Positions 23,067 through 32,837 of a stretch of DNA of 64,000 nucleotides are shown here, in pieces (position 1 is the first letter of the stretch; the number at the start of each line of letters is the position of its first letter). Under the pieces are notes generated by a model, which was given only the letters and a program-made list of their open reading frames with translations, ran no database searches and was not told the DNA's origin. Location: contig CM045761.1 of NCBI GenBank assembly GCA_025200525.1, forward strand, positions 140,618,223 through 140,682,222. Direction: 5' to 3'. A program made the translations under genes and the position numbers. This DNA comes from Camellia lanceoleosa. Taxonomy: Eukaryota > Streptophyta > Magnoliopsida > Ericales > Theaceae.

Positions 23067-25300
23067 ATGGCTGATGATGTCTCACATGACGGGGCCCTCC
23101 CCACGCTTCCTCTGGTAGATTTCGCGGCCGAGCCGGAGGTCGAGCTCGAACCGTTACCACCGAGCATCCGCCCTTTTGGCCCAACGGGGTATCACCCCGA
23201 CACTCACATAGTGCCTGTTGCGGGAGGCATCAAGGCCTTCACTGATTTCCTCGAGGACGCGCCAGACGACCTTCTATTGAGAGAGTCGGCATCTCATTTG
23301 TAGGCCTTTGCCGTGGAGGTACAAACACTGTCTTCTGCAGTATTACCCTTAACTGTTTACATTTCTTGCACTGTTTTAATCTGATCGCATAACATGCCTT
23401 GATTTGACTATATCTAACTGTACTTTCATCACATGGTCTGATTACATCATCACATGCATTATCACAAAACGGATCCCGTTCCTTTCGAGGCTATGACACG
23501 ACTACAGCTCGAGATTGGTATGATGAGCTTCCAGCCATGGTCCGTGACATCGTCGACGGGACCGGTTTTAGTCTGTTTTGGTCCAGCTTGACCAGGATTA
23601 CAGCGAGCCGACCTATCTTGGGGGCTCTTGTGGAGAGGTGGTGGGATACTACCAACTCCTTCCATTTCTCTACTACGGGTGAGATGACGATGACTCCGTA
23701 CGACTTTGCCATGGTCATTGGCTTAAGTGCAAGGGGTAATCCGATCCCTCTCGATCCTAACATGGGAGAGTAGGAGGCTGCGTGGATTACACTGCTCAGG
23801 GCATGCCCACCGATCCTTCGGGTAGGGATGGTGAGATACAGTTGGTTCGAGGAGCAGTATGCTAAGGGCTTCCTCATGTTCCTTTTCGATACCACCTTGT
23901 TCTCAAACAGGTGGAATACCGTAGGCTTGTATCTGCTGAGCGCATTGGTGGAGCTCCGGCGGGTTCAGTTCTGCGATTGAGGCGGAGCCGGTCTCACCAC
24001 CCTGTACGGATACATGAGCTCGGCCTCTCAGATGAGTGGGACTTTGATCGGCGGCTACTGGCGGTCCTGGGAGGTACACAACTTAGTTCCCCCCTTTTGC
24101 TTTATATTTTCTGCTTTGCATTTCCTGCTTTAAATTTGTATATGTATTTTTTGTTCTGCATTCTCTGTATTTACTCAGACACTGCATGCTTTCTACTTTG
24201 CATTTTCTGTATTTGCTTAGACACTACATGCTTTCTGCACATAGCTCACACACGGTATTTCTGCTCATTCTACATATAACTCACATACTGTATTGATCTC
24301 ACCTTCCTTCTAGTTGTGGGTGTACGCATACTTCCTAGCTCTTACTCCAGAGCCTATAGAGGAGACCCCAGCCACAGTCTTATTTTCTCGGGTATACGAC
24401 GACCAGCTCCGTCGTAGGACCCGGGAAAACTTCATGTTTTTCCATGAGTACTTCGACATGGTCACGACACATGAGGTAACCCAAAACACAAGTTATTTTA
24501 CCTTTCAATCAATTTGATGTACACACTGATCAATTGACGGCGACTAATCAACTGTTCGTTCTCTGATTCTCAGATCACGTGGCAGCCATGGGACGCGATA
24601 CCATCAGGGCTGCGAGCTCAGTATGACATAGCCAAGGTTGTCTCCCATTGCCATATCCTTTTTGAGGGCCCGATCTGTCGCGCTTGGTTCTTAGGCGAGC
24701 ACTTCTCACACTAGACCTTGGGACTAGCTGCCCCATTTGTGTCGATGGCGCCTCCAGCATCGATGATGGAGACACACAGACTATCCGTTGACCTAGTGAT
24801 CTAGTTCATGGTCGGGCTGGAGGCAGACTTCTTCCGGGTAGATGGTGATTATGCGACCTTCATCCAGACACATCTGATGCCACCTCTGACCGGTGTTCGG
24901 GGAGGTGAGGGAGCGAGAGCTCCAGCTGCGAGACGGAGAGGCCGAGGAGCCAAAGCTGTCAGATCCTGTGGTAGGAGAGATTCTGGGGAGAGACAGAGAG
25001 CCGGATGGCCAGAGCTGCCTACCACACTGACTTGCTGGGGATGCCTCGGAGAGACTTATCAGATTCCCATAGAGCCCGCACCTACTGGTCACGAGCTTGT
25101 CAGAGTTCGAGGCCCGACCCCAGTATGTTCCATACTTTACATTTTGCACATTCAATTCATTTCAGTTATGCTTTACAAGCCGCCGATCATCTCAAAACAT
25201 TGACAGGCATTCATAGAGTACACCGAGCAGTCTCTCGAGCTAGCGGCTTCTCTAATGGGAATGGTCTAGACGAGCATGAACCTGCTCAGTCTTTACAGGA
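23067..25300 (+). pseudogene. Plant mobile domain (PMD) gene of X1, antisense to the element, broken and truncated
   Basis: Start ATG at 23067, right after an intron-like TCTTAG acceptor; X2 starts in the same way. Comparison with X2 suggests exons 23067-23318, 23468-24073, 24314-24475, 24574-25122 and 25207 to about 25300. Exon 2 carries the PMD core: ALVERWWDTTNSFHFSTTGE, MTMTPYDFAMVIGL, then MVRYSWFEEQYAKGF, NRWNTVGLYLLSALV and GGYWRSWE; exon 3 continues LWVYAYFLALTPEP. PMD proteins (aminotransferase-like, the MAIN/MAIL1 family) are plant proteins found in genes and transposons. Defects: TAG in exon 1 (23301), TAG after DPNMGE (23771), further stops near 23980, 24714 and 24801, and an AA instead of AG at the first acceptor. 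The last exon is lost in the deletion joining it to the LTR. Confidence 0.85.
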
Positions 25301-25815
25301 TTCTTGTACATTTCTTCACTTGGCACTTCAGGGTAGAAAGGCCAAACAAAGGATGCCTCAAAAGCCTTAAGAGATGGCACAATGCTTAAGCAAATAAGGC
25401 ACACAAGGGGGTGAAACACCCCTAACTCCCACAGGGCCTCAAACAACCATTTTTAATACTTAAAAATAGAGATTTGTGTAGTTGAAAGCTAGGACAAAAA
25501 CAACATGCAAGGGTGGCCAAACCAATGTACAAAAACAAAGCTTAAAGAGGTAGATTCTCACCCTTGAAGCACAACTTTAAAACAGCAAGCAAATAGCCAA
25601 CTTCTGAGCCAAAATCACTCCAAGGAGCTCCAACAAGGCCTCCAAGAACCTCAAGCCTAAGGTTAAGGTGTTTGGCTAAGGGTGTTAGTGCAAATATGAA
25701 GAGAAAGCACACTTTCAAGGCTAAAATGTAGAGAAAGAGGATTCTAGAGTGTAAGAGAGAGAGATTTAGCGCAACCAAAATTTTTCAACCCCTTGCATGC
25801 ATATAGATGAGCCCT

Positions 25816-25823
25816 CTATATAG
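25816..25823 (-). promoter_or_regulatory. Candidate TATA box, X1 5' LTR
   Basis: CTATATAG in the same context as 20112-20119. Confidence 0.5.
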
Positions 25824-25931
25824 GTAATACAAGAAGCCTTCAAAACAATCCAGCCCTCCACATGCAAGCAGATAGCCTCAACTATGCAAACATCTATCAA
25901 AACATTAGCAAAAATATCTGTTAAAGCATTG

Positions 25932-26055
25932 GTGGTCGGTCGACCATCAGTGATGGCCAGTAGTGCCTCATTGATGGCCGGCAGGGCCTATTGGTGGCCG
26001 GCAGGGCAAAGCCCATGGCCGGCAGCCCTTGATCATGGCCGGAAGGCCATCATGA
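25932..26055. repeat. GGCC motif array 2, X1 5' LTR U3
   Basis: Six units of TGATGGCCGGCAGGGC type. The left LTR of the same element has only about three units here, so the array has changed length since insertion or differs between the two LTRs. Confidence 0.75.
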
Positions 26056-26240
26056 ACATCAAGATGGAAGGACCAAGTCATGGTCCAAAAATGAGAAAGA
26101 ATGGATGCAGGGTTTGGAAAGCTCAAACCTGAAGCATTCTGTCGCGGAAGTCGAGTACTCGACGAGCAATCAAACTTGTCACTGGATGTACCTACAAGAA
26201 CATCAAAGTCTTGAGGACGGTAAAAAATGGGGTGTCTACA

Positions 26241-27346
26241 TATGCTCGGATTACTCTTTAGTCTGGGAATGATAGGTAGTGCTAAACGTCAACCTAGTGC
26301 CCAAGGCATTCTGTAGGCTCTGCTACAACCGAGCCATAAAGCGCGGAAATCTATCCGAAACGATGGTCACAGGGACCCCATGGGGCCAAACAATGTCCAT
26401 AATGTAAAGGTCAGCTAGAAAATCTATCGAGTCATTCGTGCTCATAGGTACAAAATGCGCTGACTTGGTCAATCGGTCAACTACCACCCAAATGGCGTCA
26501 TTATCCCATTGAGTCCTCGGAAGACCCACAAAAAATCCATCCTGACTTGTTCCCACTTCCACTTGACTATAGGCAAAGGTTATAACAAACCCGCTGGCCT
26601 CTGATGCTCGGCCTTCACTTGTTGACAAGTAAGACACTTCGACAGAAACACGACTACATCCTTTTTCATCCCCTTCCACCAAAATAGATGACTAAGGTCG
26701 TGATACATCTTTGTGCCTCCTGGGTGCATTGCGAGGCGTGAATGGTGAAACTCTCTATGTACTTCCTCTTGGCAAGACTCTGGCATGAAAAGACGATCAA
26801 TGTATCTAACAGTCGAGTCAGAATACACATTCAAGCCCTTCTTTACCTTTTGACTAGAGATCTTCTCCCGAAGGGATTCTACCTCAAGGTCACCCCTTTG
26901 TGCTTCTGTAACTCAGCTCACAAGTGTAGGTTGTGCAACTACCGAAAAAAAAACTGTAGACTCAATGGATTGGCCAAGATGGAAGTCAAACTCACTAATA
27001 GCATCCAACATCTCCCATTCTCGGATGGTAATACAAGCTACACTGCTAACGGATTTTATTCTCAAGGCATCGACCACTACATTGGCCTTCCCTGGATGAT
27101 AGTGCAACTCAAAGTCCTAATCCTCTATAAACTCCATCCACATCCTTTGCCTCAAACTTCTCACCATAAAGGTAATGCCTCTATATTTTCAAAGGAAAGA
27201 TTAAAGTTGCTAATTCTAAAGCATAGGTAGGATAGTTCCTCTCATGTATTTTCAACTAACGTGAGCCATAAGCTGCTACATTTTCCTCTTGCATCAAAAC
27301 ACAACCCAAACCTTCTCATGAAGCATCATAATACACAAAATAGCCC
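26241..27346 (-). pseudogene. pol: Chromovirus C integrase core and RNase H (part 2)
   Basis: Continuation of the chromovirus interrupted at 16533. Minus strand, in gene order: RNase H remnants (YYDASWEGLGCVLMQE, then MHYHPGKANVVVDAL at 26913-27107), integrase zinc domain (HHSRLAMHPGGTKMYHDL, then CLTCQQVKAEHQRPAGLL at 26580-26834) and integrase core (DNDAIWVVVDRLTKSAHFVP, then VTIVSDRFPRF at 26323-26682). Several frameshifts and stops separate these blocks. The segment between SDR and MLRGCVLDF spans the X1 insertion. The upstream end is cut by X2 at 27347. Confidence 0.9.
27342..27346. other. X2 target site, left copy
   Basis: AGCCC directly before the X2 LTR start. The matching right copy would be outside the window. 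Confidence 0.6.
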
Positions 27347-28939
27347 TGTAGCTCGACTTTTTCACGCCTCCTTTCGAAAGCTCGGAAATAAGCCCTATAG
27401 TTCGAACTCCTGCGGTTCTAAATCTAATCTCACAAGTGCAATATGAAATTGATAAACACCAAAGAGTCCAAATCTGGCAAATCTTTCAGAAAATCAATTT
27501 TGAATCAAATTGCCAAAAATGGACTGCTTTGCCAGATACAGAGTCGCCACCTATATATTTTATTTTGGGGAAATTTAGGAAACCCATGACTTTTGCCAAA
27601 GGCCATGTGTCCGTCATAACCAAGATTGTCTCGGCTCAGGAACTTAGGTACGAGAGGGGAAGGTCACGAATACATTTGAGCACCCCCGCTTGCCCGATCA
27701 AAGATCGGCCTCTACTAATCATGATATGATTTTTATCAATGTTATATGCTCTTGTTCTGGTTCATTAGGCTAGCATTACTATGTGATGTGCGCATACAAA
27801 GTATGGACTAGTTTGCTCGAATTGGAACAATTCAATTTCATGTTTGTTTTTCAAAAAGGGTTTGAATTTGCCACTTAACAAAGTGGATTAAAGTCTGTGA
27901 ATTTGCCACTTGGCAAAGTGGGCTTAAAGTCTACGAATTTGCCACTCAACAAAGTGGGCTTAAACATACATTCATTGAATTATTCTAATTCAAGCAACAA
28001 GCCTTCATCCATAGGCACTCAAATAGTTATAGCAAGTAAGCATTTAGCCTCATGGCAAACATGCTAGTAATGACAATCACTCACACTCATGCAAGTATGC
28101 TAAAGCACTAAAAACTCACCTAGTACTCCAAGCCAAGAAAAGAAACTAGTTATAAAAATGCATGTTACTAACTATGCGAGATGACTAATGCAACACACAC
28201 ATTATGCAACTAATAGGCTCGGCTACTAATATGGCATATGGATCGATTTCAATAGCATGCGGTCTAAGCACGTATTCATAGAAGTATTGAACTAAAAATG
28301 CAGTTAGAATGATTAACCGAACCTTGGTGCATGCAATACAAGATGAATGGATGCGAACATGAAGTATGCTAAACGAAACATGATGCCCCTAATCTAACCA
28401 TCAAAAGTAGATAAATAAAAGGGAGAAAGACATGGGGTTGGAAGACATACACATTATCACATTACGCTCTCACGAAGGAGAGTCTGAATGAATAAGCTAG
28501 CCAAGCCAAACTACTTAACTAATTATTACAAAACTTGAGTAAATAAATTAACTAACTATTTTAGGCTAATTAATTAAGAATTTAACTAGGCTAAGCTAAT
28601 TAAATATTACAACACAAACTAATTTAATTAATCAAAACTAATTAAATAAGCACAAAAACAACCCAATTAGCTACAACTAATTAATTACAACATGGATTAA
28701 TTAACTAAGTACAATACTTTACTAATTAGCTACAACTAATTAAGTACAACAAATAAATGACTAATTTAAACTAATTAACTAGTACGGGAAGCGAAGGAGG
28801 CCCATGCATGCTCGGTTTTCGCCCGAAGAACATCCACTGTTTTCCTGCTGTATGCCTCTGTTACACAACACTTACACTTTTTCCTTCTCCAGATCAACTC
28901 TGCCATGCTTCACAAGCACACTACTCAAAAATCACTGGT

Positions 28940-29025
28940 ATCCGACAGGCCAGAAGTGGTGACCGTTGCCGTCCAACACTGATGACCTGCCAGCTAGTAA
29001 CAGTTGTCGGCCGACCATTGGTGAT
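28940..29025. repeat. GGCC motif array 1, X2 LTR
   Basis: Weak, degenerate copies (GACAGGCCAGAAGTGGTGACC, GTCGGCCGACCATTGGTGATG) at the position where the related LTRs have clear arrays. Confidence 0.55.
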
Positions 29026-30393
29026 GCACAATTCCAGGCTACAACAGAGAGCAAACAGGGCAAATAAAGGGTATTCTCACAGATTGTTTGTATTGTATAT
29101 CCCTCATTATCATCAAAACATCTCAAATGAGTGATACACTTGGTCCTTAAACCATCAATCAAGCAATTTCATTGCATGATGGCTAAGGAACCAATGTCTA
29201 CAAGTTCAATAAATGAACAAACAAGACCAAAACCATCACCCTATCATGCATGATCAAGGGCAATGGAGACCTAGGAAGCTTGGCACATTTCATCACTTTG
29301 AGTATGAAATGCCCCAATTTTCCTTGTGTTCAATTAACGTCCGATTGAACACACCAAAAAACAATCGAATTCTTATCTTGCATAACTTTAGTTTCCAATT
29401 TTGTTTACTCATTTTAGTTTACCAACCATTCCTTAATCCAATTAATTCCAATGGTGAGTTGAAGTCCTCTAATGGAAAGAGGGATAAAAAACACAAGTTT
29501 CTTTAGGTATGATTCATACCGTTGGTACATGAACCCTAGGTGATTAAACCATTAAGTATGAAACCTTAATTTCAGGCTTAGGCAAACAAGTGACTTGAAA
29601 CCACTTTCAAAGAAAAATAAAAAGCCAAGAATGGAGGGAGATTATAGAGGCGATTAATGTTGAAATGAAGTATGAAAAGCCCAAAATAAGTGCTCTCAAC
29701 TCAAATAAGTGATGTCTAAAGCCTAAAACATCAAGCTTATGAGGACTATAACACTAGAAGCATGCAAAACAAGACTCAAATACAACAACCAACCCAAAAC
29801 AGAATTAAAACAGTCCAAAATAGAGCCTAAAACATGCTGGAATTAAGCTATAACAAGCTAGAAAAATAAGCTAACACATAGAGGTATCTAGGCTAGCAAA
29901 CAAGACACAAGGAGGGGAGACTAACCCCTCCAAATTTAGACTTCAAAACATGATTTTTACCACTGAAAATACTCTGAAATTCAGTGTTCAAAAGCCCAAA
30001 AAAAGATGGTTTGAAGGTGGGAAACAAAGGTGGAAAAGCCTTACAAGCAAGGAATAAAGAAGGATGAACCACCCCCTAACCTTAAATGGCCTAAACCATC
30101 AATTTCAGCCCACAAAAAACAGAGTTTGATATAGCTCAAACCAGCCCAAAAAACAGTGGGAAAAGATATAAAAGCAAGTATGCAAAACAAGCTTAAAAGA
30201 CAAGTATTACACCTCTTGAAATAAAGATCAACTTTAGGCAATAATTCAAGCCAAAACCACCTTTAAGAGCTCCAAGAAAGCTTCAAGGAGCCTCAGCTCG
30301 AAGATGATCAACTTTGGTTAAGGTGGTGTAGGCAAAAGTGTGATGTATGTAGGCTAATGTGCACAAATTTGCAAGAGAGTGAGAGAGAAATGT

Positions 30394-30425
<32 letters not shown>

Positions 30426-30465
30426 TCCAAATTTTCTAACCTTCAAAAATGGAGGAGGAAACGCC

Positions 30466-30475
30466 CTATATATAG
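30466..30475 (-). promoter_or_regulatory. Candidate TATA box, X2 LTR
   Basis: CTATATATAG, a perfect palindrome, with CT-rich sequence downstream on the minus strand and two GGCC motif units (30551-30600) upstream. Confidence 0.55.
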
Positions 30476-30780
30476 AAAAACATGCATTTAGTTGAGATAA
30501 ATCCCTCCATACACGTGTAGGGAGATGAAGCCAATTGTGCCAACATCTGGAACACCAGTGATGGCCGACAGCCTCAATTGGTGGCCGACAACCACCAGGG
30601 GTTGCAGGCTTGAAGGTTTTGGTCCAAAACAAGGCATAGAATGAATAGGGTGTGAAGACTCAAAGACAGGGCATTCCACCGTGGACTTCGAGCATTAAAA
30701 CGAGCACATATAGTCATAATCATTGAGTGCACAAGTGATGGCATCCAAGTCTTGAGGACAGTCAAAATGGGGTGTCTACA

Positions 30781-30800
30781 GTTGCCCCTGTTTGACAAAA
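30781..30800 (-). other. X2 polypurine-like tract
   Basis: Minus strand AAACAGGGGCAAC immediately before TGTAGACACC, the usual pattern in Ogre-type elements. Confidence 0.7.
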
Positions 30801-31214
30801 CTCGAAACTCATGAAATGACGTGAGTGAATGTCAAAGCCTGAAGACGACCCATTTTGACAATGCCGAAGACTTGGACAAACAAACAAGACAGAAAATAAA
30901 TGGTTGCGCCCGGAGGCTGCCTACGTAATCAAACCAGCGTAGTTCTGGGGCGATTCAAATGATAAGCATGCAAAGCAGTTTGAAGATTAAACTTACACAC
31001 TTCGCGAAGCCAACCATGTTGAAAACTCATGATCATGCGAGATGATGTAATAAGCAATAAGAGATGCGATATGCGATATGCAAGATAACAACATAATAAG
31101 CAAGATAACAACACATAAATGAGCAACTTTAAGCGTAAAACCAACATTACGCAAGAAGAACTAAAACATATTCTAACCATACCAAAACAAAAGATGAGGA
31201 AAGAAAACACCACT

Positions 31215-31590
31215 CAGGGTTGCGTTTCACGCATCCTGAGAAACTGAAAAAACCACTCGGGATCGCGTTTCACAAGTTTCGAGAAACTGAAAACCGCTCA
31301 AGGTTGCGTTTCACGCATCTTGAGAATCAAAGAAGACCGTTTGAGTCCACGTTTCACGTGTCCCGAGATGAAACCCACCTAGGGCCGCATTTCACACGTC
31401 TTGAGAAATAACCACTCAGGCGTGTACTTCGTACGTCCTGAGGTAAAACCCGCCCAAGGCCGCGTTTCACGCATCCTGAGAAATAACCACTTAGGCGCAT
31501 ATTTCGTACGCTCTGAGGTAAAACCTGTCTAGAGCTGCATTTCACGTGTCCTAAGAAATAACCACTCGGGCGCGTACTTCGTACGTCCTA
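31215..31590. repeat. X2 internal minisatellite, unit about 43 bp
   Basis: About nine units based on GTTTCACGCATCCTGAGAAA, then alternating with GTACTTCGTACGTCCTGAGG. The sequence is unrelated by eye to the X1 array at the same place. Confidence 0.83.
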
Positions 31591-31604
31591 AGGTAAAACA
31601 ACAA

Positions 31605-31715
31605 AGGGGCGTGCGATAGATGCACGAAGGTAAACAAGTGCGATAGATGCACAAAGTGAATGAGTACGATAGATGCACAAAGGTGAACAAGTGCGATAGA
31701 TGCACGAAAGTGATG
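31605..31715. repeat. X2 second minisatellite, unit about 27 bp
   Basis: Four units of GTGCGATAGATGCACAAAGG plus a short spacer. The central GTGCGATAGATGCAC has complementary ends. Confidence 0.85.
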
Positions 31716-31779
31716 TGTGGCACGAATTAAAGGAGTATGCTCTCCTACCGAGACATGAATGATCTTAGCCAGAACTCCT

Positions 31780-31890
31780 CTAAATAAACTATACATACAA
31801 TATCGTGCATTTCTTCGAATGAACCGTACATACAATATCATTTGCTTGTGTTGAATGAACCATACATACAATATCGTGCATGTATAAGAA
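31780..31890. repeat. Three copies of a CATACATACAATATCGTGC unit
   Basis: GAATGAACCATACATACAAT units at about 31785, 31820 and 31855. X1 has one copy (21877-21900), so this is an X2-specific triplication. Confidence 0.8.
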
Positions 31891-32334
31891 AAAAAACTTA
31901 ACAAGTGCGATATAGTAACTGTGATACAATGTTAATCGAAAGCATGTTCTACGTGCAACAAGAACGGATGCATATTCTATGCGTGATTCATAACGGATGC
32001 AAGATGCGCATGTAGCATATATGAAATGCATATCTCATGTAACAACATATGTGAAATGCATATCTTATGCCGCAAAATGAAATGCATATTCTATGCAAGG
32101 AGCAAAAGCATAATTTGACAAAAACAAATTCAGTAGCAACTTCTGATTTACCTTTCGGAAGAGTTTCAATATGTCTAAAGGATACACCTCGTTCATGTTG
32201 ACAAATGACGAACATTGTGCACCGAAAACATAGTTTCAAGCTTCCATAGAGACAATCTGGTCCCAACAGTGAACTATCCCTACACCTCTTGGAAACCAAG
32301 GACACAAAACTACATCAGGACCGCAAGGGAAGCC

Positions 32335-32430
32335 ACTGGCCACTTGTCGGCCACAAGAGGAGGCTGCCGGCCACCAACCGGCCTTCAATAACTGTTGCTA
32401 GCCACAAAAGTGGCCTACCGGCCACCCGTG
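32335..32430 (+). repeat. GGCC motif array upstream of X2 PMD gene
   Basis: Five units such as ACTTGTCGGCCACAAG, GCTGCCGGCCACCAACCGGC and CTACCGGCCACC, ending about 40 bp before the TATA-like box. Confidence 0.75.
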
Positions 32431-32467
32431 GCAGATTCGAGGCAATTTTGTCCTTTTGCCTCGGGTC

Positions 32468-32480
32468 TTTAAGTATAGAG
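32468..32480 (+). promoter_or_regulatory. Candidate promoter of X2 PMD gene
   Basis: TTTAAGTATAGAG, in the same context as 22698-22708 of X1 (GCAnTTTnGTCC before, TTTCTCTCTAG after). It drives the plus strand, opposite to the LTR promoter. Confidence 0.52.
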
Positions 32481-32837
32481 CTTCGCACTTCATTTCAACA
32501 CAACCCCACATCCGAAATTCTTCCCTCTCTTTCTCTAGGTACTTCTTCTCTCTAGATCCGGGCTTTCTATACATTTTCCAATGCTCCACGTGAAGTTTAT
32601 TTGCTAAACCCTCTTTGTTTACTCTGTTTTGAACCAATTGAAATTTGATTTCGGTGCTTTTTCTTGGACTTTCACCACTTGAGGCTTGTTCCCCTCAAGT
32701 TTCTCTTGGGTTTTGTGCCTTTTCTCGGGCTTTGACTCTTTCTTCCATTTTCTCTCTCGTAAGGTTGACTTTTTCAAAGTTTGCCCTTTTTCCTCTATTT
32801 TTCTCCATTTTGGACCACTTTCTCATCTTCTGTCCAG

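Larger units (their letters stand above)
16534..26240 (-). mobile_element. X1: Ogre-type element carrying an antisense PMD gene, gag-pol deleted
   Basis: Full 3' LTR (16534-20471), internal region (20472 to about 25327) and a truncated 5' LTR (25328-26240), flanked by the duplication TATGC. The element is on the minus strand, as shown by the LTR orientation shared with A and F. Inside are tandem repeats and a plus-strand PMD gene; no gag, protease, RT or integrase is found. A deletion joins the last part of the PMD gene to the middle of the 5' LTR at a TTCAG shared by both sides, removing gag-pol, the primer site and 3 kb of LTR. Confidence 0.88.
25328..26240 (-). repeat. X1 5' LTR, truncated to 0.9 kb
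   Basis: Matches 19617-20471 of the left LTR closely and ends GTGTCTACA before the TATGC duplication. It has its own TATA (25816-25823). It lacks the inner 3 kb and the primer site. Confidence 0.92.
27347..30780 (-). repeat. X2 3' LTR (3434 bp)
   Basis: Starts TGTAGCTCGAC and ends GGGGTGTCTACA. Collinear with LTR A but more diverged. Three units with GCCACTnnnCAAAGTGGGC lie at 27848-27965, an AT-rich block at 28500-28780, motif arrays at 28940-29025 and 30551-30600, and GA repeats at 30390-30420. No gene. Confidence 0.9.

Noticed and set aside
27436..27729. 97-codon frame at the X2 LTR start
   Set aside because: It lies in the conserved LTR block and is interrupted in the other copies.
16534..30780. 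X1 LTR and X2 LTR as the two LTRs of one element
   Set aside because: X1 has its own right LTR end and TATGC duplication at 26241, and chromovirus sequence resumes between them.
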